The translations under genes were made by a program, and so were the position numbers. The notes beneath the pieces are model-generated. The model saw nothing but the letters and a program-made list of their open reading frames with translations, did no database searches and was not told where the DNA came from. From a virus, in IMG/VR virus record IMGVR_UViG_3300048573_000091, positions 1-42,306 of that record: DNA of 42,306 bases; one strand, written 5' to 3'. Below are positions 27,786-35,690 of the stretch, in pieces. Each line of letters begins with the position of its first letter. Positions within the stretch are counted from its first letter, which is position 1.

Positions 27786-28308
27786 TATTATTGTAGACGG
27801 TGTAGACTATATTGCAAAAGCTGATCCAGAGTATAGTTGTGGAAAGCAGCAGTGTTACTTTCATCAACATAATTGTGAGACTATGCAAGAACTAGGCAAG
27901 TGCTATGAAAAAGGCATCTTTTGGGTAAGAAAGGAAGATATGAAATCAATTACACAAGAAATCAAAGACTGGAAAGACAAAGAAATCAGTACTCAAACTC
28001 CCGGTACTAAATACGATCAAGGTAAATTGCAATATACATTAGTACCTCCGTATGCATTACAAGAAGTTGCACGTAATCTAACGGAAGGCTTAAAGAAGTA
28101 CAAAGAGCGTAATAACTGGCAGAAGGTAGAAGGTGCAGAGCAACGTTACATGGATGCTCTTATGAGGCATTTTGAGGCCATTAGAAGGGGTGAAATCTAT
28201 GATGTAGATAGTACTGACCCAACTATCAGTCATATGTCTGCTGTAGCCGTTAACGCAATGTTCTTACTTGAATTTATGTACAACCCTGAATTGAAAGGTA
28301 AAGTATGA
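27766..28308 (+). CDS. DUF5664-like dATP/dGTP diphosphohydrolase family protein
   Basis: This protein has a Cys/His-rich N-terminus (SCGKQQCYFHQHNC then GKC, a possible zinc site). Residues about 78-175 match the DUF5664 type: TKYDQGKLQYTLVPPYALQE, GLKKYKERNNW, YMDALMRHFEAIRRGE and ISHMSAVAVNAMFLLE. Family members include dATP/dGTP diphosphohydrolases. The start is either ATG 27766 (SD too close) or TTG 27772 (GGAG 7 bases upstream); the second may be real and shortens it by two residues. The end overlaps the next gene (ATGA). Confidence 0.75.
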   Translation: MALTQNDIIVDGVDYIAKADPEYSCGKQQCYFHQHNCETMQELGKCYEKGIFWVRKEDMKSITQEIKDWKDKEISTQTPGTKYDQGKLQYTLVPPYALQEVARNLTEGLKKYKERNNWQKVEGAEQRYMDALMRHFEAIRRGEIYDVDSTDPTISHMSAVAVNAMFLLEFMYNPELKGKV

Positions 28309-28457
28309 ACTTTTTATTAGTTATTTGTGCAATTGTTATTATTTGTGTTCTAGTATTAATTTATGCCGCAGCACATAAGATGATTCAAGAAAATAAAACT
28401 CTGCATTCTATAGATGAAGATGCAGATGACAACCTTGATTTACCCAAAACCCTGTGA
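28305..28457 (+). CDS. Short single-span membrane protein
   Basis: A 50-codon frame: about 23 hydrophobic residues (NFLLVICAIVIICVLVLIYA), then a polar acidic tail (DEDADDNLDLP). ATGA overlap with the preceding gene, SD GAAAGG. Its tail coding sequence contains the next promoter. Function unknown. Confidence 0.68.
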   Translation: MNFLLVICAIVIICVLVLIYAAAHKMIQENKTLHSIDEDADDNLDLPKTL

Positions 28458-28463
28458 TATAAT
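28435..28463 (+). promoter_or_regulatory. Promoter of the nrd region
   Basis: TTGATT (28435-28440), 17-base spacer, TATAAT (28458-28463) with an extended TGA. Confidence 0.78.
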
Positions 28464-28493
28464 CACTATTCTCTTAATTTTTAAAGGTAGTAC

Positions 28494-28919
28494 ATGAGTA
28501 AAAAATTAAAGTTCCCTCCACGTCCAAACGCTATTGTAGCACTGTGCATTATTTCAGAATCTGAGATAGTAAAAGCAATGCCCAATTATTCAGCACAATT
28601 TGAAAATGAAGAGATTAAGTTTAAAAGCTTTCTATATTCTTTAGGTATGGACATAAGTAAACCGTTCGAACGCCAAGATGGATTGCAGCACCGTAATCGA
28701 TTTAATGAAATTGTCGTGTGCAGTAGGTGGGTAGGTTCAGAACGTACAGATGAAGCTTGGATTTATGGTGGTTATGCTAGTAAAGCAGCTATTGATAAAG
28801 CAAGTGGGAGTAAGTTAACAGAAGATGTCTACCGTTCAAGATATGAGACAGAAGATGCACAAAACCTATTAGAAGCTAGAGATAAATACAGACAAATAGA
28901 TGATAGTTTTGATGAATAA
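28494..28919 (+). CDS. Hypothetical protein
   Basis: A 141-residue soluble protein, first gene after the promoter, with SD AAAGG. The segment GLQHRNRFNEIVVCSRWVGSER is distinctive but not recognised. Its stop overlaps the start of the GIY-YIG/HNH gene. Confidence 0.68.
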   Translation: MSKKLKFPPRPNAIVALCIISESEIVKAMPNYSAQFENEEIKFKSFLYSLGMDISKPFERQDGLQHRNRFNEIVVCSRWVGSERTDEAWIYGGYASKAAIDKASGSKLTEDVYRSRYETEDAQNLLEARDKYRQIDDSFDE

Positions 28920-29745
28920 TTGTTGTGTATATACTCACAGTGACCCTTCTGGTGTAATTAAATATATTGGGAGTGGTTCACTCAGTAGGGCTTTTAGAAA
29001 TAATGCAACTTCTAACAGAGGTATAAAGTATAAAGATTATGTGGAAAAGTTCGGCAGATTGGTAGTTAAAATTGTCGAGAAAGATTTATCAAAGTTTGAT
29101 GCAATTGAACTTGAGATTAAATTGTACAATGAAAACATAAACAACGATCTTCTGAACGTTTCGAAGCCTGTTCATGTAAATGTTCTACCAACAAAAGAAA
29201 AACTTGATAAAATTCTTTATTACGATGAAAACGTAGAATCTTGTTTACGTTGGATAACTGGTAATAAAAGAAATACTAAAGATGGCTCAATGGCTGGTAA
29301 CCTTTCTAAAAGCTCAGGATATTGGAGCGTTAACATAAACAATAAACTTTACAGGTGTCACAGGATAGTTGCAATTTTACACGGTTTAGATGTAACACAA
29401 GATAAAGTTGTTGACCATATAGATACTAACAAAAGTAACAATAAGATTGACAACTTGAGAGTAGTCACTCAATCTGAAAACAATCGCAACAGGAATGTGA
29501 TTACAAAAGATAAAGAACTACCTGTTGGCGTAAGTTTTGATAGTGTAATGAATAGGTTTGTTGCTTCTGTTACAGATCATACTATTCAAACTAAATCAGG
29601 TCAAAATAAACGATTGTATAAGTACTTCACTGTTGAAAAACATGGTTATAATGAGGCGCTTAGACTTGCAATTGCAACTAGAAAAGAAATGTTATGTAGT
29701 CTTGAGAACAAATACAATGTTCAGTATTCAAAACTACATAAATAA
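28912..29745 (+). CDS. GIY-YIG and HNH chimeric homing endonuclease
   Basis: A 277-residue protein. The N-terminus, CVYTHSDPSGVIKYIGSGSL then S-R-A-F, carries the VY...YIG-SG and following Arg of a GIY-YIG nuclease; FDAIELEIKLYNE (about 66-78) supplies the expected later Glu. From about 95 a complete HNH module follows: YYDENVESCLRW, CHRIVAILHG, VDHIDTNKSNNKIDNLRVV and ENNRNRN. The C-terminus resembles AP2-like tails. Two nuclease domains in one chain are unusual. Start 28912 overlaps the previous stop; no SD. It lies directly upstream of nrdB. Confidence 0.8.
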   Translation: MNNCCVYTHSDPSGVIKYIGSGSLSRAFRNNATSNRGIKYKDYVEKFGRLVVKIVEKDLSKFDAIELEIKLYNENINNDLLNVSKPVHVNVLPTKEKLDKILYYDENVESCLRWITGNKRNTKDGSMAGNLSKSSGYWSVNINNKLYRCHRIVAILHGLDVTQDKVVDHIDTNKSNNKIDNLRVVTQSENNRNRNVITKDKELPVGVSFDSVMNRFVASVTDHTIQTKSGQNKRLYKYFTVEKHGYNEALRLAIATRKEMLCSLENKYNVQYSKLHK

Positions 29746-29768
29746 AATTAACAATTTAAGGAAGAATA

Positions 29769-30764
29769 ATGCTAGAAAAGCACCTGTTGCCGATTAATGA
29801 AAGACAAGAACCGATTGAGTTCGCAGATCAACAACTAAAAGTATTTTGGCTACCAGATGAAATTAAAGTAGAGAAAGATATTCAAGACGTATTAGTAAAT
29901 TTTACACCTGCAGAAAAACATGCAGTGATTACTACGTTGAAACTATTCAGTATCTACGAAACTCACGCAGGTTCTGAATATTGGGGTGGACGATTTAAGA
30001 ACATGTTTGATAGTGCAGAATTCCATCGCATGGCTTCCGTCTTCTCCATGTTTGAACTTGCAGTACATGCACCGTTTTATAACAAGATCAACCAACTATT
30101 ACACATTGATACACCTGAGTTTTATACATCGTATTTAAATGATCCTGTGTTAAAACAACGTGTGGAGCACATTGGTCAGATTATCGATCATCCCGATGAT
30201 TTGATTTCACTGGCAGCTTTTTCGATGGTTGAAGGCGTTATCTTGTATAGTCAGTTTGCTTTCTTGAAGCACTATCAATCTCAAGGTAAAAACAAACTAA
30301 TGAATGTAGTACGTGGGATTAACTTCAGTGTAAGAGATGAGAATTTGCATTCCGCTGGTGGAGCTTGGGCTTTCAAGTACAAGTTAGAGCAGTTAAAGCA
30401 AACCCTTTCACCTCAAGCTTTTGAGTTGCATAAATCAGCAATTGAAGCACAAGTTCGACTAGTTGCACAAAAGCTATATGAGCACGAATGCCAGATTATC
30501 GCTAAGTTATTTGAGCAAGGTGAAATTAAAGGTATCACTGCACATCAACTTGAGAACTTTGTACAATCAAGAATTAATGAATGCTTAAAGCAATTAGGGT
30601 TTGCAAAAGAGTACGATGTAAAGTATAATCCAATCGCTGAATACTTCTACAAGGGTATTAACGACTACACCTTCAATGACTTCTTCAGCGGTATGGGTAA
30701 TCAGTATCACCGTAATTGGGATAGTGCAGGATTTGTTTGGAAAAAGGAGAATAGCGTTGAGTAA
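29769..30764 (+). CDS. nrdB: Ribonucleotide reductase class I, beta subunit
   Basis: A 331-residue small subunit, generating the radical for ribonucleotide reduction. Visible ligand segments: ETHAGSEYW (about 59-67), MFELAVHAPFY (about 93-103), MVEGVIL and VRDENLHSAGG (the E-x-x-H pair). The Tyr four residues after the histidine in HAPFY matches the radical tyrosine position of E. coli R2. The Glu-to-His spacing in that segment is E-x3-H, one longer than E. coli. SD AAGGAAG. It overlaps nrdA by eight bases. Confidence 0.92.
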   Translation: MLEKHLLPINERQEPIEFADQQLKVFWLPDEIKVEKDIQDVLVNFTPAEKHAVITTLKLFSIYETHAGSEYWGGRFKNMFDSAEFHRMASVFSMFELAVHAPFYNKINQLLHIDTPEFYTSYLNDPVLKQRVEHIGQIIDHPDDLISLAAFSMVEGVILYSQFAFLKHYQSQGKNKLMNVVRGINFSVRDENLHSAGGAWAFKYKLEQLKQTLSPQAFELHKSAIEAQVRLVAQKLYEHECQIIAKLFEQGEIKGITAHQLENFVQSRINECLKQLGFAKEYDVKYNPIAEYFYKGINDYTFNDFFSGMGNQYHRNWDSAGFVWKKENSVE

Positions 30765-32451
30765 TATTTATAAAGAGTTAAGCGAAGAGCGTAAGCAACT
30801 ACAAGAAAAAGGTTTGGTTCCTCAATGGTATACAACTGCAGGTTATCAGATGTTCAAAGATAAATATGAATATCAAACTGAAGGGCGTTCTGTACGTGGT
30901 CAATTTGAGAGGATAGCCTCTACTGCAGCAAAACACGTACCAATGCTTCCTAATGCTGAAGCAGAGTTCTTTAAACTGCTTTGGAACGGTTGGTTATCTC
31001 CTAGCACCCCTGTACTAGCCAACATGGGTACAAGCCGTGGAATGCCTGTATCATGCTCAGGAACCATTGCTGATGACTCTGTAGATGGTTTCTACAGTAA
31101 CTTGCATGAAGTTGCAATGCTGACTAAGTACGGTTTTGGTACAGCAACTGATCTAAGTGCAGTTCGTCCCCGTGGTTCTAAGATTAGCGTAGGCGGTAAA
31201 GCTTCTGGTGTTTTACCTGTGATTAAAGAGCACGTTAATGCTATGCGTAATATCGCGCAAGGGACTGCACGTAGAGGTGCATGGGCTTTTTACTTAGATA
31301 TTGAACATGGTGATTTTAACGAAGTATCTGATCACATCTTAGCAGAACCAGATGATGCAAATGCAGGGTGGACAATCAGACAAAGCTTTATTGATCGTTT
31401 AGAATCAGGTGATCAAGAAGCACTTGAACGATTCCAAAAAGCAATGAAGGTTAAAATGGTAACTGGTAAAGGTTATTTCTTCTTCATTGACAAAGCAAAT
31501 GCAAAGCGTCCGATTACTTACACAGATCGTGGATTGATGATTAATAACTCGCAGCTATGTTCTGAGATTATGTTATTCAACGATCTGGAGCACACATATA
31601 CTTGTGTACTGTCTTCAATGAATGCAGCTAAGTATCGTGAATGGATGCACACTAATGCAGCTTATTGGGCTACTATCTTCTTAGATTGTGTAGCCTCAGA
31701 GTTTATTGAACGTGCTAAAGGTATTAACGGTCTAGAGAAAGCTGTTCGGTTTACTGAAAAGAGTAGAGCACTTGGTTTAGGTCTATGCGGTATTCATACG
31801 TTGTTTATGCAAGAGATGCTGCCGTTTGAGGGCTTTGATGCACACAGGTTAAGTCAAGAGATTCAATCCGTTATTTGGGAGCAAGCACAAGGTGCTACTA
31901 AAGCTATGGCAAGCCTATTAGGTGAACCTGAGTGGTGTAAAGGTTACGGTATTCGTAATACGCACTTAATTGCTATTGCACCTACCAAATCTACTGCATT
32001 ACTAATGGGCGGTGTATCTGAAGGTATTAATCCTGATCCAGCTATGAGTTATAATCAAACTACTTCTGCTGGTGAGATTGATCGTTTGAATCCTGTATTA
32101 CTTGAACTGATGAAGAAAAAAGGTATTCACACTAAGAAGCACATTCAAGAAATTACAGATAAGCAGGGGTCTGTCCAGCATGTAGATTGGTTAACTGCTG
32201 CTGAGAAGGAAATATTTAAAACAGCGTTTGAGATCAACCAGAAAGCTGTGTTAAGATTAGCATCTGCACGGAGTCGATACATTGATCAATGGCAGTCATT
32301 AAATCTGTTCTTTGCTGCAGATGAAGACCCTGCTTGGATTGCTGAAGTTCACGCTGAAGCTTTCCGTGATCCTAATATCTTAGCGTTGTATTACATTTAT
32401 ACTCAAGCTGGTGTACAAGCCAGTAAGGGTGAATGTGAAGCTTGTATGTAA
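30757..32451 (+). CDS. nrdA: Ribonucleotide reductase class I, alpha subunit, TTG start
   Basis: A 564-residue catalytic subunit reducing ribonucleotides to deoxyribonucleotides. Key residues: VSCSG (about 98-102, first redox Cys), NNSQLCSEIML (about 262-272; N, catalytic C, E), CVLSSMN (about 281-287, second redox Cys) and a C-terminal GECEACM (CxxC shuttle). The N-terminal ATP-cone is absent, so dATP feedback inhibition is likely lost. The start is TTG 30757: GGAG lies 7 bases upstream, whereas upstream in-frame ATGs lie deep inside nrdB. Confidence 0.92.
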   Translation: MSNIYKELSEERKQLQEKGLVPQWYTTAGYQMFKDKYEYQTEGRSVRGQFERIASTAAKHVPMLPNAEAEFFKLLWNGWLSPSTPVLANMGTSRGMPVSCSGTIADDSVDGFYSNLHEVAMLTKYGFGTATDLSAVRPRGSKISVGGKASGVLPVIKEHVNAMRNIAQGTARRGAWAFYLDIEHGDFNEVSDHILAEPDDANAGWTIRQSFIDRLESGDQEALERFQKAMKVKMVTGKGYFFFIDKANAKRPITYTDRGLMINNSQLCSEIMLFNDLEHTYTCVLSSMNAAKYREWMHTNAAYWATIFLDCVASEFIERAKGINGLEKAVRFTEKSRALGLGLCGIHTLFMQEMLPFEGFDAHRLSQEIQSVIWEQAQGATKAMASLLGEPEWCKGYGIRNTHLIAIAPTKSTALLMGGVSEGINPDPAMSYNQTTSAGEIDRLNPVLLELMKKKGIHTKKHIQEITDKQGSVQHVDWLTAAEKEIFKTAFEINQKAVLRLASARSRYIDQWQSLNLFFAADEDPAWIAEVHAEAFRDPNILALYYIYTQAGVQASKGECEACM

Positions 32452-32465
32452 ACTGAAAGGAACGT

Positions 32466-33026
32466 ATGAATTGGGAAGATATTTTTTATTATGATGAAAC
32501 TTCACCAACGTGTCTGAAGTGGAAACATACAAGATACAACTATAAATTTGGAAACGTAATTGTATACAAGGATACAGATGCTGGTTGTCTAAGGTTTTAT
32601 AAAAACGGATTACCAAGAAATTCTGCAATTAGTGTAAATAGTAAGTCTTACTATTCTCACAGGATAATTTATGAAATGCTAAACAATACCAATATACCTC
32701 AAGGATATATGGTTGATCATATCGATGGTAATCCTCACAACAATAACATTTCAAATTTGAAAATTGTTCTTGCTTTAGACAATTCTCACAATATTAAGAA
32801 AATGTCACATAATACATCTGGAATAACTGGTGTAACATACTCTAAAGTAGCTAACAATTGGAGAGCGGTTTGGCATAATGGTGAAGGTGTACAACAAAGT
32901 AAGTCTTTTAGTATCAGTAAGTATGGTGAAGATTTAGCAAAACAATTAGCAATAGAAGCAAGAAAACTTGCAATCGATTCTTTGAAAAACATTGGATATT
33001 TATATACAGAAAGGCACGGACAATGA
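32466..33026 (+). CDS. HNH homing endonuclease between nrdA and the redoxin gene
   Basis: A 186-residue protein: YYDETSPTCLKW (about 8-19), SHRIIYEML, MVDHIDGNPHNNNISNLKIV (about 79-98) with the D-H-I and N-N signature, then HNTSGITGVTYSKVANNWRA, an AP2-like DNA-binding segment. The arginine codons I read are all AGA/AGG, unlike nrdA. SD GAAAGGA. It splits the nrdB-nrdA-redoxin cluster and its stop overlaps the redoxin start (ATGA). Confidence 0.88.
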   Translation: MNWEDIFYYDETSPTCLKWKHTRYNYKFGNVIVYKDTDAGCLRFYKNGLPRNSAISVNSKSYYSHRIIYEMLNNTNIPQGYMVDHIDGNPHNNNISNLKIVLALDNSHNIKKMSHNTSGITGVTYSKVANNWRAVWHNGEGVQQSKSFSISKYGEDLAKQLAIEARKLAIDSLKNIGYLYTERHGQ

Positions 33027-33265
33027 AAAATCTCGTAATCTTTAAAGCGCACTGGTGCAAGAATTGTCAACCTCTTGCTAAAACCATCGCAGCTACTGAC
33101 CTTGGTATTCCAGTAACTACCGTAGATATTGATGCTGATCCAACAGCTACTACTGAGTATAATATTCGTTCAGTACCTACGCTGTTACTAATAGATGATA
33201 TGCAAGTTGTAAAACGCAAAACTGGTAATCTGACAGTAGAACAATTGAAAGAGTTCTGTGCATAA
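33023..33265 (+). CDS. Thioredoxin-like protein, probable ribonucleotide reductase reductant
   Basis: An 80-residue thioredoxin-fold protein with active site WCKNC (about 11-15) and cis-Pro SVPT (about 51-54). Located last in the nrd operon, it probably reduces the C-terminal CxxC of NrdA, as NrdH or phage glutaredoxins do. The short size is like NrdH, but the W-C-K-N-C site resembles thioredoxin. Confidence 0.85.
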   Translation: MKNLVIFKAHWCKNCQPLAKTIAATDLGIPVTTVDIDADPTATTEYNIRSVPTLLLIDDMQVVKRKTGNLTVEQLKEFCA

Positions 33266-33276
33266 AGCATAGACGT

Positions 33277-33328
33277 AAAAAAGCCCCTCAGAAGATTCCG
33301 TAAGGTTTCCTTTGAGGGGTTTTCTTTT
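33277..33328 (+). terminator. Terminator between convergent operons (probably bidirectional)
   Basis: A stem including CCCCTCA (33284-33290) and TGAGGGG (33313-33319), extended by A/T pairs, with T-rich tails on both strands. It separates the rightward nrd genes from the leftward lysis genes. Confidence 0.85.
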
Positions 33329-33806
33329 ATTTGCGATAACTATCTAACTGATCTTTTACACTGTCATACTGCTGATAGCAAGCAAGTAAGTGCGTTTTTA
33401 ATTCTTCGGTATCTCTAGCGAACCGGATAAGAACTGCTGCATCATCTCTATATAATTGCGCTCCAGTAGCTCCTTTGGGGCTTTCTGCATTACAGGTACT
33501 TGAGGTAGAATTGCTTGTGGTACTTCTTTCGGGACGGTTGAGCAAGCTTGCAATAGTAGTATTATACTTACGATCAATAGCTTTGATTTGAGCATCTTTT
33601 TCTCCTTTGATAGCTTGCACTTTATCTTTCAATTCAGATTCAGCTTTGAGGCTTTTAATCTCAAGTTGTTGTATTTTTTTATTATATATTAAAACCTGTT
33701 CAGCAACTGCTTTATCTACGGCTTTATTAACTTGCCAAGTATGAGTTAAGAATACTGCTGTAATTAAACTTATAATAATAATCATCTTAACCCATATTAA
33801 TTGCAT
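33327..33806 (-). CDS. Rz: Inner-membrane spanin (Rz-like)
   Basis: A 159-residue protein from ATG 33806 (SD GGAG 7 bases upstream), with one N-terminal transmembrane segment (about 7-23) and a long periplasmic coiled coil (about 30-80). This is the i-spanin layout; with an outer-membrane partner it fuses the two membranes at the end of lysis. The partner gene is nested in another frame at 33398-33595. A TTG at 33833 is in frame but would overlap the lysozyme gene and precede the SD. Confidence 0.87.
   Translation of the reverse strand: MQLIWVKMIIIISLITAVFLTHTWQVNKAVDKAVAEQVLIYNKKIQQLEIKSLKAESELKDKVQAIKGEKDAQIKAIDRKYNTTIASLLNRPERSTTSNSTSSTCNAESPKGATGAQLYRDDAAVLIRFARDTEELKTHLLACYQQYDSVKDQLDSYRK
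33398..33595 (-). CDS. Rz1: Outer-membrane spanin lipoprotein (Rz1-like), nested
   Basis: A 65-residue protein wholly inside the Rz gene in a different frame. It has a signal peptide with lipobox (LLLQAC, Cys at about 18), followed by a proline-containing segment (VPKEVPQAILPQVPVMQKAP). This nested lipoprotein is the classic Rz1 arrangement. Confidence 0.85.
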   Translation of the reverse strand: MLKSKLLIVSIILLLQACSTVPKEVPQAILPQVPVMQKAPKELLERNYIEMMQQFLSGSLEIPKN

Positions 33807-33822
33807 ATTAATCTCCGATTTA

Positions 33823-34314
33823 TTATTTACCAATACAAGTATTATATTCTTCAGTTCTACGTTTAGTTAATCCCGGTAAAGAGTTACCTTGAAACTTATC
33901 CCATTTTAGAATCTCTTTACAAGCACCTTCATAATCATAGGCTATTAACTTCTTAGATAAAGTACTTTTACAAAACGCATTGCCACCGATGTTGTACGTC
34001 AGGGAAACGTAAGCATCAAACTCATATTGATACATTGGCACAGGAGCACATCTTCTGACAGCATCTTCAAAGACCTCGACATGCTCACCAAGGCGTTTTA
34101 AAGAGGCTACAGGCGTTGTTCTTTGCCCTAGCGCTACCCTACTACCATCAGAGTTAGTTGTGCTGCCAAAACCGATTGTCGGCACGTCAGAACCTGCTGC
34201 AGTAACAACTGGTATATATGCTTCACTTCTGTAACCTTCATGTGATGCAATACCAATTAAACCACCTGCAGATAATACAAGACCTGCAATTACTGCTCTA
34301 GTTTTACTTTTCAT
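33823..34314 (-). CDS. Endolysin, GH24 lysozyme with SAR-type signal anchor
   Basis: A 163-residue muramidase. The N-terminal AVIAGLVLSAGGLIGIAS is a Gly/Ala-rich weak membrane segment typical of signal-anchor-release endolysins. The catalytic Glu is E26 in HEGYRSEAY; VPTIGFGST supplies the conserved Thr (about T46). T4 lysozyme places Asp nine residues after Glu; here that position is Pro35, and D43 lies in an inserted loop, a variant I know from other phage lysozymes. Cysteines (about 89, 115, 132, 160) could be involved in activation. ATGA overlap with the membrane protein upstream. Confidence 0.88.
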   Translation of the reverse strand: MKSKTRAVIAGLVLSAGGLIGIASHEGYRSEAYIPVVTAAGSDVPTIGFGSTTNSDGSRVALGQRTTPVASLKRLGEHVEVFEDAVRRCAPVPMYQYEFDAYVSLTYNIGGNAFCKSTLSKKLIAYDYEGACKEILKWDKFQGNSLPGLTKRRTEEYNTCIGK

Positions 34315-34517
34315 TCTACATCCTTTTGTGCAATTAATCTAGATATAAAAGCACCAAATACTGCAATAAAACTTAAAATAGCAAATGTACCTCTATCAAA
34401 GTAATCAAAGAATAAAGGTAAGATAACTTCGCTTGCAGATAATACACCAGCTAGAATAATAAACTTAATACTCCAAGCTTTACTTATAATCTCTTTCCAG
34501 TTGGTATACAGTTTCAT
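34311..34517 (-). CDS. Small membrane protein, probable holin component
   Basis: A 68-residue protein from ATG 34517, with WSIKFIILAGVLSASEVILP and a second span (FAILSFIAVFGAFISRLIAQ). The W...AWSIKF...AQK pattern matches a small family (DUF7940-like) found in phage lysis cassettes. It precedes the endolysin. Pinholin or holin function is inferred from position. Confidence 0.7.
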   Translation of the reverse strand: MKLYTNWKEIISKAWSIKFIILAGVLSASEVILPLFFDYFDRGTFAILSFIAVFGAFISRLIAQKDVE

Positions 34518-34518
34518 A

Positions 34519-34746
34519 TCATAATCCAATTATCATTTTAAGAACATTTGTAATACCCATTGACTGAGTAAGTACAACCAATACTGCACCCATCGCTAAA
34601 TATTTAATCTGATTTAATGTCTTCTCAATACCTGTTAAAGAATTTCTTAGATCAGTAGAAATATCTTGAAGTTTTTTCAGTTCTTCAGCATGGTCTTCTA
34701 CTTTTAATTCTAGTTTAATCACACGATGTTCAATTTGTTCCGCCAT
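34519..34746 (-). CDS. Holin-like / XhlA-type protein
   Basis: A 75-residue protein with a charged coiled coil (about 1-45) and a C-terminal membrane span (about 49-68, LAMGAVLVVLTQSMG). This layout matches haemolysin XhlA-type lysis accessory proteins. First gene of the lysis block, downstream of a promoter and leader terminator. Confidence 0.7.
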   Translation of the reverse strand: MAEQIEHRVIKLELKVEDHAEELKKLQDISTDLRNSLTGIEKTLNQIKYLAMGAVLVVLTQSMGITNVLKMIIGL

Positions 34747-34767
34747 ACTAATACTTTCAAATTCTGT

Positions 34768-34797
34768 AAATAAAATAGGCCACCCGAAGGTAGCCTA
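34768..34797 (-). terminator. Leader terminator of the lysis cassette
   Basis: On the minus strand: TAGGCTACC, TTCG loop, GGTGGCCTA (9 bp with one mismatch-tolerant G-U), then TTTTATTT. It lies between the promoter at 34809-34837 and the first lysis gene and also ends read-through from the tail genes. Confidence 0.82.
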
Positions 34798-34808
34798 ATG
34801 ATTTGTAT

Positions 34809-34837
34809 ATTATAACATAACTATCTGTTAAAATCAA
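34809..34837 (-). promoter_or_regulatory. Promoter of the lysis cassette
   Basis: On the minus strand TTGATT (34837-34832), 17-base spacer, TATAAT (34814-34809). It is separated from the lysis genes by the terminator hairpin at 34768-34797. Confidence 0.75.
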
Positions 34838-34844
34838 TGTTTAA

Positions 34845-35687
34845 TTAGATTTCTTCTAAAGTTAACGATGAAGAATACAAAGAATAAAACTGATGTGTCA
34901 ATACTGATAAGTTATTAAACTTAGCATATATCTGATAGCTTTGTTCTTTTACAACATCATCGTCCAAAGGAAATACCGATACAAATAAAGCTTTACGTAA
35001 ACCGTTACCTCTTATTAGACTTAGCATCTTAGGTCTATCGTTTTCTGTAATAGAGTCTAAATTAAATGTCAGTGTTTTATGAATAGTACCATTTGATGTA
35101 ATCAAATTTCCAGCTTCAGTTCTGCGTTGTTCACTGGTGTCTAAATACCCTAACTCAACACCGAAACTTGCATTGATAGAAGGCGACCAATACGCACCAC
35201 AGACAATACGACTAAGTTCAATATAACCTGCAGGATTTGTTGTATCTGAAATTATAACTTCCATCTTTCTTGCTGAAGTTGCATTAAACCAACTTCGTGC
35301 ATAAGTACCTCCACCGTAGTTATAGGCATTTACACCTGAAGTAGAAATGTTACTCCAGCCACCGAATAAATCAGTTGGTGTATAAGCTCCTGCGTTTACA
35401 GCACCTGTATCTAACACAGGTGTAGTATCTGTAGTAAGCGTATACAGTTTAACTCTAATAGTAGCAGATGAAGTTAGATTACAAAATGGTAAAATAACAC
35501 AAGATAAAGATTGTGATGTAGTCCATGTTGCTGTTACAGTTGCTGTTGTTGAAGTAGACCTCCATACTAAACCTTTAAGTTCTTTTTGTAGATTACTAAC
35601 AGGAAAACCTGATGTTGTACTAGATGCTGTTAATGTTGAAGAATCTATTACATTGTCATATAGTATTCTTAAATTGTTTTGTGCCAT
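34845..35687 (-). CDS. Tail-associated virion protein, probable fibre/tip component
   Basis: A 280-residue beta-rich protein, Thr/Ser-rich in the first half (STTSGFPVSNLQKELKGLVW). The opening NLRILYDNVIDSSTLTASST resembles phage tail-associated proteins I recall from siphovirus tip regions. It is the last structural gene before the lysis block. SD AGGAGG. The exact role (fibre, carbohydrate binding) is not readable. Confidence 0.6.
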   Translation of the reverse strand: MAQNNLRILYDNVIDSSTLTASSTTSGFPVSNLQKELKGLVWRSTSTTATVTATWTTSQSLSCVILPFCNLTSSATIRVKLYTLTTDTTPVLDTGAVNAGAYTPTDLFGGWSNISTSGVNAYNYGGGTYARSWFNATSARKMEVIISDTTNPAGYIELSRIVCGAYWSPSINASFGVELGYLDTSEQRRTEAGNLITSNGTIHKTLTFNLDSITENDRPKMLSLIRGNGLRKALFVSVFPLDDDVVKEQSYQIYAKFNNLSVLTHQFYSLYSSSLTLEEI

Positions 35688-35690
35688 AAA

